Assembly: GCA_026988515.1 (NCBI GenBank)
Contig: JALSLA010000077.1
Span: forward strand, 1 to 35,061
Reading direction: 5' to 3'
Source: Helicobacteraceae bacterium
GTDB lineage: Bacteria > Campylobacterota > Campylobacteria > Campylobacterales > Sulfurimonadaceae
DNA: 35,061 nucleotides
Shown here: piece by piece, positions 22,951-31,103 of the stretch
Numbering within the stretch: the stretch's first letter is position 1
Layout of the letters: every line of letters starts with the position of its first letter
Position numbers and translations under genes: made by a program
The notes under the pieces: model-generated
Databases searched by the model: none
Told to the model about the DNA's origin: nothing
The model's input: the letters and a program-made list of their open reading frames with translations, nothing else

Positions 22951-24387
22951 ATGTCAGATACAGAACATGTCGCAGTGAAAAAAACCCCGTTTCGATACAA
23001 ACGGTACTACTTTTATATTTTTGTTACCATCATGTCTTTGGTGATACCATGGATTACCATAGATGGGAATCACCTCTTCTTATTAAGTTTTGATAAGTTA
23101 AAACTTCATCTTGCTTTTATTCAATTTGATATGCAAGAACTGTATTTGATGCCATTTTTGTTAATGCTGCTTTTTATTACCATTTTTGGTATGACGGTTC
23201 TCGGCGGTCGGGTTTTTTGCGGATGGGTGTGTCCGCAGACGATTTTTCGCGTCATCTATCGGGATCTGATTGAAACAAAGCTGGTTGGATTGCGCAAACG
23301 TATTAAAAACAAGCAGCAAGAGCCTGATATGAGCAAGCTTGAAAACAAGATCAAAAAAGCGATTGCCGTAAGCATCTGGGTTGTGCTCTCGTTTATTGCC
23401 GCATCCAATCTGATGTGGTATTTTGTACCGCCTGAGGACTTTTTTACCTATTTACACAATCCGATGGATCATATGATTTTATTCGGTACCGTTTTGGTAA
23501 CGGTAGCTTTTTTACTTTATGATATTGTCATACTCAAAGAGAACTTCTGTATCTATGTTTGCCCCTATTCGCGTATTCAGTCGGTATTGTATGATGACGA
23601 CACCGTCATGGCTATTTACAATCCGCATCGTGGCGGCGATATTTACGATGAGCATAAACACAAGCAGTTTAGCAAACAAAAAGATCTTTTAGCAGCCAAC
23701 CCCAATGCCGAGTGTACGGCGTGTGAGAGTTGTGTAACCGTCTGTCCGACCCATATTGACATTCGAAAAGGGTTGCAGTTAGAGTGTATTAACTGTTTGG
23801 AGTGTGTCGATGCCTGTGTAACGGTTATGGGTAAACTTGGCAAAGAGAGTCTTATTACATGGTCGAGTGAAAAAGAGATTATTGAGCAAAAAGGGAAGAC
23901 CAACTTTTTTCGACCGAAAATTATTGGTTATATTGCCATACTGGTCATCATCACGGTCATTTTAGGCATGATGGGAACGACCAAAGAGTACATGCTGCTT
24001 AATATTAACAAAGAAGAGGGACGCCTTTACAGTGTCAAGCGTATCAGTGACGATGTGGTTCATGTAGAGAATGCCTATGTCTTTTTGTTGCAAAATACAT
24101 TGAGTGTACCGCATAAATACTATTTTGACGTGATCGCTCCCGAGGGTATGGAAGGTAAAATTAAAATTAAAAAACCATCGGCTCCGTTTACGGCAAATCC
24201 GGCTACGAAAAAGAAAAAGGTCGTCATTTTATACACCGATGAGGTATTGGTAGAGAACGATCGTAAAGATACAATCATTCCGATTACCATTAAAGCGTAT
24301 GCCTTGGATGATAAAGAGAAAGTGGTTGTGTATCGTCAATCAACGTTTGTCTATCCGCGTATTGATATTGTAAAACACGCGCCATAG
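22951..24387 (+). CDS. ccoG: Cytochrome oxidase accessory protein CcoG (RdxA/FixG)
   Basis: The 478-residue membrane iron-sulfur protein is a cupric reductase used in cbb3-type oxidase assembly. It has the family motif FCGWVCPQ (Cys90, Cys94), FCIYVCPYSRIQS, and two 4Fe-4S ferredoxin motifs CTACESCVTVCP and CINCLECVDAC (about 250-290). About five membrane segments and a C-terminal Ig-like periplasmic domain (about 345-475) follow. The ribosome binding site is AGGAG. The ccoNOPQ and ccoS/ccoI genes are not next to it here. Confidence 0.96.
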   Translation: MSDTEHVAVKKTPFRYKRYYFYIFVTIMSLVIPWITIDGNHLFLLSFDKLKLHLAFIQFDMQELYLMPFLLMLLFITIFGMTVLGGRVFCGWVCPQTIFRVIYRDLIETKLVGLRKRIKNKQQEPDMSKLENKIKKAIAVSIWVVLSFIAASNLMWYFVPPEDFFTYLHNPMDHMILFGTVLVTVAFLLYDIVILKENFCIYVCPYSRIQSVLYDDDTVMAIYNPHRGGDIYDEHKHKQFSKQKDLLAANPNAECTACESCVTVCPTHIDIRKGLQLECINCLECVDACVTVMGKLGKESLITWSSEKEIIEQKGKTNFFRPKIIGYIAILVIITVILGMMGTTKEYMLLNINKEEGRLYSVKRISDDVVHVENAYVFLLQNTLSVPHKYYFDVIAPEGMEGKIKIKKPSAPFTANPATKKKKVVILYTDEVLVENDRKDTIIPITIKAYALDDKEKVVVYRQSTFVYPRIDIVKHAP

Positions 24388-24413
24388 CAAGGGGAAATCA
24401 TGCTTTTCCCTTG
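24388..24413 (+). terminator. Hairpin after ccoG
   Basis: CAAGGGGAAA pairs with TTTTCCCTTG (10 bp, one G-U) around a 6-nt loop, starting at the ccoG stop. No T run follows on either strand. Confidence 0.4.
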
Positions 24414-24430
24414 AGAAAAGCAGTGTACGA

Positions 24431-24442
24431 TTTACATGTAAA
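24431..24442. repeat. Iterated palindrome copy between convergent genes
   Basis: Exact 12-mer in the 16-bp palindrome GATTTACATGTAAATC, in the 64-nt gap between the 3' ends of ccoG and the DUF59 gene. No promoter would be expected here. Confidence 0.95.
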
Positions 24443-24451
24443 TCTTCAGAC

Positions 24452-24775
24452 CTAAATGCTCCGATTGGCAAACTGGTTGAGTTTGTCTTTGACATGTTGA
24501 TCGGCCATATCGAAACTCCATTCGGGTTCCCAGACCACCTCTGCTTTGCAGGAAGCGGCGTTTGTATGCTTCATGACGGCCTCTTCAACCCACTGTATCA
24601 TCATCTGATGCAAGGGGCAGGCACGTGTTGAGAGTGTCATGGTGACATGAACATTATTCTCATCATCAATGACAGCGTCGTAAATAAGCCCCATCTCCAC
24701 CAAATTAAAACCGACTTCCGGGTCAATGACCGTACTAATGGCCTGAAAGACCTCTTCTTTGGTAACGTTATTCAT
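24452..24775 (-). CDS. DUF59/MIP18-family iron-sulfur assembly factor
   Basis: The 107-residue protein has the family features VIDPEVGFNLVEMGLIYDA near the N terminus, then TMTLSTRACPLHQMM with the conserved Cys before Pro, and a short WEPEWSFDM tail. SufT/PaaD-type members help load iron-sulfur clusters. It lies 1 nt downstream of the 12-TM protein and is the last gene of the operon behind the FNR-type box, so it may serve cluster repair or assembly under low oxygen or nitrosative stress. Confidence 0.9.
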   Translation of the reverse strand: MNNVTKEEVFQAISTVIDPEVGFNLVEMGLIYDAVIDDENNVHVTMTLSTRACPLHQMMIQWVEEAVMKHTNAASCKAEVVWEPEWSFDMADQHVKDKLNQFANRSI

Positions 24776-24776
24776 G

Positions 24777-26018
24777 TTAAAGTACTTCCTTTCCGTAGTG
24801 CATCATGGTATAAACGGCGTAGAGCAAAAAAGAGCCGCCGACAACCAGTACGGAGACTCCGCCGTAGAACAGCGTATTGGAGTGTACCAGTAAAGCGATG
24901 CCGACACTGCCCGTACCGATAGCGGTACAATACATTTGCATGGTGGCTTCGCGTAGCGGAACCATCTCGTGTAACATGGGAACATCTTGTTTGCCGACAA
25001 GCGGTGCATAGCGTTCGAACCAGACTAAAAAAGGGATGATCTTATACAGATGCGATGTAATGAGAAACCCGACAAAGCCTACGGTCACAAACCATCCGCC
25101 ACTCATCAGAAAACGCTCGCCGCCACCAAGCAGATAAATGCTGAACAACAGCAGTGAGAGCGCGAGTGACATAAAAGCAATAGCGAGTGATTTTGCCCAA
25201 ATATCATTTTCTTTGCGTGCCCGTTTGCGTTCAATCAGGTAAATTTGGTAACCGTAGCTCACGACTGAGGCAAAAACGGCTACTATACCGGCATAAGAAA
25301 GCAGGAGCAATGAGAGCAGTGAGCCGACAATGATGATACTGACACCGCCGACCATGAGGCGGTATGCCCACAATATCGGCTGATCATTAAAACCGTGCGA
25401 GAGTCCGAACATCGGCAACAGTATCATGGAGAGCCCCATAATAGTCAGCAAGACATAGCCTCCGAACACGGCATATACATGTGCTTGAAGCCATGGCTGC
25501 GGATCAATCTCAAGAACACCGCCAAAAGAGAGCGCCATTATAAATCCGCTAAGAATACCCACAAGTAAAAAAATATTACTCGCTTTGATGCTGCTGATGA
25601 CTACAGAACGTCGTTCTCCTCGGCGCAAGGTTGCAAAGAGATCCGCAGCAAAAACAACCATACTCAACAGTACCAACAGGCCGCCGTACGGCAACAGCAC
25701 CGGAAGTGTGAAAAAACCTGTGACCATGATAAGGGTGCCCAAAGTGAGTAGCGGCCAGATAATATAGAAAAAATCGACGGCGGCATGTCCTACTTCGATA
25801 ACTACCGGAACGAGCTGTGCCATAGCTCCGAAAATTGTCATCATCACAAACCCCAGTAAAAAGAGGTGCATCCAACCCACCGTTGTCAGCTGAGAGAATG
25901 TTGCCGTACTTTCAAACGAAAACAGCAACAGCATACTCAGACCGTAACATAAAACTCCTATAAGAAAAAAAGGGGCAATAAGACGAAACGGCGGAGCGAA
26001 ATCACGGGTAATATTCAT
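24777..26018 (-). CDS. 12-TM NnrS/heme-copper-oxidase-like membrane protein
   Basis: The 413-residue protein has about 12 membrane segments. Candidate haem or metal ligands are conserved-looking histidines in membrane context: WMHLFLLGF (about 50), QAHVYAVFGGY (about 180), FGLSHGF (about 205) and SHLYKIIPFLVWFERY (about 335). This arrangement resembles NnrS and cytochrome oxidase subunit I-like proteins, which bind haem and copper in NO metabolism. It is the middle gene of an operon with a perfect FNR-type box and next to a DUF59 protein. Family identity is probable, not certain; an isolated NO-protective membrane protein is the best guess. Confidence 0.7.
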   Translation of the reverse strand: MNITRDFAPPFRLIAPFFLIGVLCYGLSMLLLFSFESTATFSQLTTVGWMHLFLLGFVMMTIFGAMAQLVPVVIEVGHAAVDFFYIIWPLLTLGTLIMVTGFFTLPVLLPYGGLLVLLSMVVFAADLFATLRRGERRSVVISSIKASNIFLLVGILSGFIMALSFGGVLEIDPQPWLQAHVYAVFGGYVLLTIMGLSMILLPMFGLSHGFNDQPILWAYRLMVGGVSIIIVGSLLSLLLLSYAGIVAVFASVVSYGYQIYLIERKRARKENDIWAKSLAIAFMSLALSLLLFSIYLLGGGERFLMSGGWFVTVGFVGFLITSHLYKIIPFLVWFERYAPLVGKQDVPMLHEMVPLREATMQMYCTAIGTGSVGIALLVHSNTLFYGGVSVLVVGGSFLLYAVYTMMHYGKEVL

Positions 26019-26020
26019 TG

Positions 26021-26362
26021 CTAATGGCAGCTGGTATCGCTAAGATCAGCTTTACTGCTTGCTCCCTCAATGTAGCTAAAAACTATTTTTACCTTGCCCT
26101 CTTCAATATCGTGAATCTCATACGAAAAGTTCTCCCCGATTTTAGAGAAAAGACCTCCGGGCGCTTTGTGATTAATCATAACCAGTTTTTTGTTGCTGCC
26201 GTCAAGCAACTTTAGCCCTGCCATAGCATTCACCATGGGTTCAGGCGGTCCGGTCATTGAAGAGTCGAATTGGTAGAAAGTTGTATTACCGTCTTGGTAG
26301 GTGTAAAAATCAACGGTTGCTCCGGCTACATCGATTTTCTGTGCATTCTCAGGTAAATTCAT
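26021..26362 (-). CDS. Small protein of unknown function heading the FNR-box operon
   Basis: I start at ATG 26362 (MNLPENAQKID), which has AAGGAG 8 nt upstream, giving 113 residues. No signal peptide is seen. The core looks like beta strands (VDFYTYQDGNTTFYQF, KKLVMINHK, KVKIVFSYIEG), and a Cys-His pair ends the chain (DTSCH). The stop is 2 nt before the 12-TM gene. I do not recognise the family. A cytosolic sensor or chaperone for the membrane protein would fit, but that is a guess. Confidence 0.75.
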   Translation of the reverse strand: MNLPENAQKIDVAGATVDFYTYQDGNTTFYQFDSSMTGPPEPMVNAMAGLKLLDGSNKKLVMINHKAPGGLFSKIGENFSYEIHDIEEGKVKIVFSYIEGASSKADLSDTSCH

Positions 26363-26421
26363 CGAGACATCTCCTTGGCATTCATCTGTAAAAGTGTACA
26401 CCAATACCTAAGACCAATTAA

Positions 26422-26435
26422 TTGATATGTATCAA
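26422..26435 (-). promoter_or_regulatory. Perfect FNR/Dnr-type box
   Basis: TTGATATGTATCAA matches the FNR/CRP-family consensus TTGAT-N4-ATCAA at all ten positions. A weak -10 (TACACT, minus strand 26393-26398) is spaced so that the box would centre near -42, the class II activator position. The leader would then be about 24 nt to ATG 26362. Confidence 0.75.
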
Positions 26436-26458
26436 CAAAAGTGCGTAAATAACAGGAT

Positions 26459-27613
26459 TTAAATGGTTTCAATACGTAATAATTTGGTTTTTCCTACCAT
26501 AAGATCGATACTCATGACAATCCGCTTGAAAACGCTCTCTTGGCGGTACTGTAAATTATGTTTTTGACAGATCTCTTTGGTGATGGGTTGCATTCTCTGG
26601 TAAAAACTCTGCGGCATGTTGGGAAAGAGATGGTGCTCAATCTGGTAATTTAAAAATCCGTGTAAAAAATCGATAAAATCCGAACCGGTATGGTAGTTGA
26701 CACTTCCCATAATTTGACGCAGATAAAACTCTCCTTGGCTTTGGTGCGGTTCGCTGAACATGTAAATGTCTTCTGCAGAGTGGTTGGGAACAATCACTAA
26801 AAAAGAGTGCAGGTTGGCAAAAAATTCAGCAAGCAGAAAAATGATGAGCGTTCCTGTGACTGCGCTCCAGCCAAAAGGTAAAAACAGTAGCGGAATGAGA
26901 ATAAATTTAATGAAGGCATACGGCAACATATAGCTTTTCCAAAGTTCAAAACCGTTTTTGGTAAACGGGTTGTATTCATACGAACGTACTTCGGGCTCTT
27001 TACGTTTACGACGCTCTTTATTTTCTAAAATCAGCAGGGTGTTGGGTGCGTAGTAGGTAAATTTCCAGGTTCCGGCAAAAGCGTAAATAATAATATAACG
27101 CAGCCACATCGGCGTGTTGGACTGAATGAGCCACTGCAGATTTTTTTCGACATTATCCGGATCCTCATGTTCGCCGAGATGGTAGTGGTGCATAATATTG
27201 TGTTCATACTCCCATGCTTCGGGTTTTATCCAGTCCAACCAGTGCCAATAGCGCCGCCATCCCCGTGCATAACCGGCTTTGGTGTAGTGGTAGGGAATGC
27301 CGGGAACTTTGTCATAGGCACCGTGTAAAATAGGATGGGTTACGTTGGCCCAGCGTGAAACGTTCCCAATACCCAGCAACAGTGCCGCTACCAGTGCCGT
27401 TACCCAAAATGCCAAACCGCTCAGGCCAAAATAGGCAATGACAACAGTGAGAATAAATCCCGATGCGGTGCACATTCTGCCCCAACGTTCCAACTTTAAA
27501 AGATGCTGGTAGTCTTCCCAGGTCGGGTCGCCAATGGTTGCTTTAATGGTTTCAATATCGCGTTGAAGCTGCTCTTTGTCGATGTCGTGGTAGGGTGTGT
27601 AAGATTGTTGCAC
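26459..27613 (-). CDS. Membrane fatty acid desaturase
   Basis: The 384-residue diiron desaturase has the three histidine boxes in order: HPILH (about 93), HNIMHHYH (about 138) and QIEHH (about 325), with several membrane segments between. The third box, QxxHH, puts it with acyl-lipid or linoleoyl-CoA-like desaturases and not with the delta-9 HxxHH type. The start is GTG 27613 with AAGGG 8 nt upstream. It requires O2 and an electron donor; none is fused or adjacent. A copy of the iterated palindrome lies upstream of its -10 box. Rare in this phylum as far as I know, so acquisition by transfer is possible. Confidence 0.92.
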   Translation of the reverse strand: MQQSYTPYHDIDKEQLQRDIETIKATIGDPTWEDYQHLLKLERWGRMCTASGFILTVVIAYFGLSGLAFWVTALVAALLLGIGNVSRWANVTHPILHGAYDKVPGIPYHYTKAGYARGWRRYWHWLDWIKPEAWEYEHNIMHHYHLGEHEDPDNVEKNLQWLIQSNTPMWLRYIIIYAFAGTWKFTYYAPNTLLILENKERRKRKEPEVRSYEYNPFTKNGFELWKSYMLPYAFIKFILIPLLFLPFGWSAVTGTLIIFLLAEFFANLHSFLVIVPNHSAEDIYMFSEPHQSQGEFYLRQIMGSVNYHTGSDFIDFLHGFLNYQIEHHLFPNMPQSFYQRMQPITKEICQKHNLQYRQESVFKRIVMSIDLMVGKTKLLRIETI

Positions 27614-27657
27614 GCTAAAAGCCCTTTATCTATAGAAAATGGTGAAATAAAAACGGA

Positions 27658-27663
27658 ATTGTA
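27658..27663 (-). promoter_or_regulatory. Probable -10 box of the desaturase gene
   Basis: Minus-strand TACAAT within CTATACAATTC, 44 nt before the GTG start. The iterated palindrome is centred about 21 bp further upstream, at the -35 position. Confidence 0.45.
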
Positions 27664-27678
27664 TAGTAAAAAAACTTG

Positions 27679-27690
27679 TTTACATGTAAA
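27679..27690. repeat. Iterated palindrome copy
   Basis: Exact 12-mer in the gap between the kinase stop codon (27691-27693) and the desaturase gene; near the -35 region of the desaturase promoter. Confidence 0.95.
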
Positions 27691-29328
27691 TTACGAAATA
27701 AGCATCATCAGTAAAATACCGTTAAGTCCTAAAAGAAGAAAAAATGCCGTTTTGTAAAATTTTAACGGGTCACGTTCAAGCAACGGGGCATCTTTTTTGT
27801 AAAACGGTTTGACGTTTTCGGGTGATTTTAACTCGTAAAAAAACTCCGAATAGTGCTGATAGCGGTTGTTCGGATCGACAGCGATTGTACGTAAAATAAT
27901 AGCGTCAAACCAGTCGGGAATATTTTTGTTGTAGTGACTCGGCGGCTTGGGTGTTTTAAACGTAGGGGTCTGAAACGGCTCAATCTCTCCATAAGGAAAC
28001 TTTCCGGTGAGTGCCCAATAGAGGGTTACGCCGATGGAAAACAGTTCGGTCGATTCATTAATATTGCCGCCGCTAAAGCGCTCCGGTGCCAGATAGCTCG
28101 GTGTTCCGGCACGGCTGTCGGTGGAGAAAATTTCGACTATGGAGCCGAAGTCCACCATTTTAAAGACGGTTCCTGCCGAATCTGCTTCACGATAGACAAT
28201 GATGTTTTCGGGCTTAATATCACCATGCACCAATCCTAAATGCAGGAGGTGGGCTTCGGCTTTATGCAGAAATTTTGCCAGTGCAATGGCGTTATCGACG
28301 GAGAGATGTTTGTCGCCCAAAAATTCAATCAGGTTATTCCCTTCAATCAATTCCATAAGGTAGTAGCGTACGGTACGTTTTTGCGGTACCCATGCTTTTC
28401 CGAAGGAGCGGTGGTTGATCTGTTTGGCATACCATGCTTCGCGGACGAACTCGTCCAGATCATGTGCATCATCGGCGCTCATTGGAAACTTCATGACCAG
28501 CATGGTCTCTTTTTTACGGACTTTCCAGATACGTTCATGCTGCATCATCGGTTCAATCAGCTCGTAGCCGTCGATGAGGTCTCCTTTTTTCGGCGATTCG
28601 GGAATGGGGAGATTAAGATTTTTGAGTGCACATATTTGACTGAGACTTTCAACGGTAAAGATCTGCATGGAGGCGTCGTCGCGCTCATGATCTTTATGGC
28701 CTTTGGTAATGGCATTGACAATGAGTTTGGCGCTGAGTCCTTTGCAGAGCTGTTCATGCAGTGTCGAGGTGTCGGTAAGGTTATAGACTCCGTCACTGCA
28801 AAGAACGAGACGATCACCGACGGCTATGGTAGTGACGGTAACGGCAGGGTCAATATTTTCACTCAAACCGCAGGCTTGCGTGAGGACGTGACTCATATCT
28901 TCTTCATCCATAACATGATCATCGCTCAACAGTTCCAGTGTGTCGTGATGCTGCAGATAGATATGTGAATCGCCCAAATTGAGTGTGTAGAGCTGATCGC
29001 CTTCAATCACGGCGACACAAAGCGTTGTCAGCAGCTCAATCTGCTCATACTGTGTCATGGACTCTTTAAAAAGAATGCGGTTAATGTGTTTGGTAAACGA
29101 GATAAGCGTCTGCTCAATGGTCCAGTTTGTCGGACGCGTTTTAAACTGGTCAATGAAAAACTTTACCGTCTGGCGCGCTGCGGCACCGCCACGTTTGGCA
29201 CTGCCGACACCGTCACACAGTACGGCGATGAGCAGCTCGTTGTCAATCAGCTCATACGCGCAGGCATCATCACCCTTGACATCGGCGGCTTTGGGAAGAA
29301 TAAATTCAGAAGCACGAACTTTTAGCAT
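27691..29328 (-). CDS. PP2C phosphatase fused to a Ser/Thr protein kinase, C-terminal membrane anchor
   Basis: This 545-residue bifunctional protein has a PP2C domain (1-230) with the metal ligands in GDDAC (19-23), CDGVGS (38-43), LGDSH, CSDGVYN (177-183) and the C-terminal RDDAS. A kinase domain (254-500) follows with Lys280 (VMKF), Glu297, HGDIKPEN with Asp370 (HGD in place of HRD), DFG 393-395 and APE 414-416; the glycine loop is degenerate. A single membrane segment (about 526-544) ends it, so both domains face the cytoplasm. All catalytic residues remain, implying opposing activities on a shared target. It neighbours nitrate genes, as do similar kinases in other nas clusters. Confidence 0.92.
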   Translation of the reverse strand: MLKVRASEFILPKAADVKGDDACAYELIDNELLIAVLCDGVGSAKRGGAAARQTVKFFIDQFKTRPTNWTIEQTLISFTKHINRILFKESMTQYEQIELLTTLCVAVIEGDQLYTLNLGDSHIYLQHHDTLELLSDDHVMDEEDMSHVLTQACGLSENIDPAVTVTTIAVGDRLVLCSDGVYNLTDTSTLHEQLCKGLSAKLIVNAITKGHKDHERDDASMQIFTVESLSQICALKNLNLPIPESPKKGDLIDGYELIEPMMQHERIWKVRKKETMLVMKFPMSADDAHDLDEFVREAWYAKQINHRSFGKAWVPQKRTVRYYLMELIEGNNLIEFLGDKHLSVDNAIALAKFLHKAEAHLLHLGLVHGDIKPENIIVYREADSAGTVFKMVDFGSIVEIFSTDSRAGTPSYLAPERFSGGNINESTELFSIGVTLYWALTGKFPYGEIEPFQTPTFKTPKPPSHYNKNIPDWFDAIILRTIAVDPNNRYQHYSEFFYELKSPENVKPFYKKDAPLLERDPLKFYKTAFFLLLGLNGILLMMLIS

Positions 29329-29344
29329 CTGCTACCCTTTTGTG

Positions 29345-29354
29345 TTACATGTAA
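29345..29354. repeat. Iterated palindrome variant at the kinase promoter
   Basis: TTACATGTAA (12-mer with one end changed: GTTACATGTAAA). It lies between the -10 box and the ribosome binding site of the phosphatase-kinase gene, just past the expected start of transcription. Confidence 0.9.
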
Positions 29355-29362
29355 ATTGCCCT

Positions 29363-29368
29363 ATTGTA
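29363..29368 (-). promoter_or_regulatory. Extended -10 promoter of the phosphatase-kinase gene
   Basis: The minus strand reads TGCTACAAT 35 nt before the ATG at 29328. Confidence 0.5.
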
Positions 29369-29443
29369 GCAAAAGGAGACGATGTTTGCATCAAATAGTG
29401 GTGAAAAAGTAGACAAAATTACTTTGAGGGAGTATGATTGCAG

Positions 29444-29746
29444 ATGATGAAAACAAAAGTAACAAAGATAGTTAAAGATCCGAAAGTTAAAGAGGCGGTT
29501 CGCTCCATGAAACCGACCAAAACGATCTGGGGATTTTTGGGAGTCGTACTCTTTTTTATTGTACCTGAGCTTATTGCTTTTGGGTGGGGTGAATCGATTA
29601 CCCGTTTCGCGCAGGAGGCACAACTCCATAGTGACGGCGAAGCCATGAAAGCGTACTATAAAGCCTTGGTGTTTCTTTTTGAAGACGGCGGAAGCTGGAT
29701 AAATTTGGGTATTGGAGTGGCATTTTTAGTTTGGCTGTTTGTCTAA
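29444..29746 (+). CDS. Small two-TM membrane protein of the nitrate locus
   Basis: The 100-residue protein has a basic N terminus (MMKTKVTKIVKDPKVKEAV), one clear membrane segment (about 28-48, IWGFLGVVLFFIVPELIAF), a middle loop, and a hydrophobic C terminus (INLGIGVAFLVWLFV). An earlier TTG (29438) is better spaced from GGGAG and is an equal candidate start. It lies between the divergent kinase gene and the convergent transporter gene, 37 nt from the latter. I do not recognise the family; a membrane partner of the anchored kinase or the transporter is conceivable. Confidence 0.7.
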   Translation: MMKTKVTKIVKDPKVKEAVRSMKPTKTIWGFLGVVLFFIVPELIAFGWGESITRFAQEAQLHSDGEAMKAYYKALVFLFEDGGSWINLGIGVAFLVWLFV

Positions 29747-29783
29747 AGAGCCCGTGGCGGGACGAGCTTTTTAGTAAGAAGGA

Positions 29784-31064
29784 CTAAATGCGTCCGCCTG
29801 CAGCTGCACCCCATGTGGTTCTCCAGCGGGTTTTCACAAAGCTGATACCGGCAATGGCAATGAGAACGACTGCGGCAAAGATTAAAAAACCGGCTGTATA
29901 GCCGTCGAATGCACCTTTGGACCATCCGAGTGTCTTAATCAATGCGGTTCCGCCCAATCCACCGGCACACCCGACAATACCGGTCATAATACCGATATCT
30001 TTACCAAACCGTTGCGGTACGAGCTGAAAGACCGCGCCGTTTGCCATCCCCAGATTGGCCATAATTAAAAAGAGTACCAAAATAGCAACATAAAACGGTA
30101 ATTCAACGAGCGCGCTGGTGCTTACCAACAGTGCCACCATGCCGTAGAAAATGTAGAGCGATTTAATACCGCCCATTTTATCGGCAATCCCGCCGCCGAC
30201 AGGGCGAAGTACCGCACCGGCAAAAATACAGAGCGCGCCGAAGTAACCGGCAACGACTTTTACATTGCCTTCATCTAAAAAGTCTAGACCAAAAGCGCTC
30301 ATGTCAGCTTGGTACGTATTCATTAAATAGACTTTCATATAGCCCGCGAATCCGACAAATCCGCCAAAACTGATGGCATAAAACAAGGAGAACCACCACG
30401 TGTCTTTATCTTTGAGCAGTTTGCCGTAATCTTTGAGTTTTTTCGGGTTGGCCTGATAGACGGACTCCGGTGCATCTTTGGCAATAAACGCATAGGCGAC
30501 AAAGGTTACGATTGCCATGACCGCACCGACGAGAAATACGGCATCCCAGCCCCAAAGTTCGGCAATTTTCGGTGCAAACAAGAAGTCAATAACGACACCG
30601 ATATTTCCCGCACCTGCAATGCCCAGAACAACGCCTTGGAGTTTTGGCGGATACCACTGCCCTGCCTGCGGCAGTGCCACGGCAAAAGAGGCCCCGGCAA
30701 ACCCAAGGCCGAGGGCTACGATCAACAGGGCATTGTAGGTAATGTTTTCACCCATCAAATAGGCGGTCAATAATGAGGCAATAACCACCGACTGTGCCAA
30801 AAGTGCCGTCATTTTAGGACCGAGCTTATCGACTCCAAATCCCAACACAATCCGCAAGATGGCACCCGATAAAATAGGTAACGAGAGCAGCGTTGCCTTT
30901 TCTCCTGCTGTCATTAAATGACCGTTTAGCGCCAATGCCTCGGTAATTTCCGTACTTAACGGTCCGAGCATTGTCCAGACCATAAAACTCACATCGAAAT
31001 ATAAAAAAGCCATGAACAGCGTCGGTGCGTGTCCTTCACCTTTTAAATCTTTAAATCCTGCCAT
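29784..31064 (-). CDS. NarK/NasA-type nitrate/nitrite transporter (MFS)
   Basis: The 426-residue protein has 12 membrane segments. The nitrate-signature helices are visible: GFAGASFAVALPQAGQWYPP in helix 5 and ANLGMANGAVFQLVPQRF in helix 11, each with a glycine-rich turn. GNIGVVIDFLFAP is the family's internal stretch. AAAGGAA precedes ATG. It is divergent from the reductase genes, so probably supplies nitrate for assimilation. Whether it is a proton symporter (NarK1-like) or antiporter is not decided; the locus suggests import. Confidence 0.93.
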   Translation of the reverse strand: MAGFKDLKGEGHAPTLFMAFLYFDVSFMVWTMLGPLSTEITEALALNGHLMTAGEKATLLSLPILSGAILRIVLGFGVDKLGPKMTALLAQSVVIASLLTAYLMGENITYNALLIVALGLGFAGASFAVALPQAGQWYPPKLQGVVLGIAGAGNIGVVIDFLFAPKIAELWGWDAVFLVGAVMAIVTFVAYAFIAKDAPESVYQANPKKLKDYGKLLKDKDTWWFSLFYAISFGGFVGFAGYMKVYLMNTYQADMSAFGLDFLDEGNVKVVAGYFGALCIFAGAVLRPVGGGIADKMGGIKSLYIFYGMVALLVSTSALVELPFYVAILVLFLIMANLGMANGAVFQLVPQRFGKDIGIMTGIVGCAGGLGGTALIKTLGWSKGAFDGYTAGFLIFAAVVLIAIAGISFVKTRWRTTWGAAAGGRI

Positions 31065-31103
31065 GTAAAATTCCTTTAACGCATGTTGTAATTGTTTGGG
31101 GGA

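Noticed and set aside
24388-24413. Strong intrinsic terminator after ccoG
   Set aside because: The stem is good but no T run follows on either strand; kept as a hairpin at low confidence.
29434-29475. Thirteen-codon leader peptide before the small membrane protein
   Set aside because: ATG 29434 is only 1 nt from the GGGAG, too close to be used, and the frame looks random.
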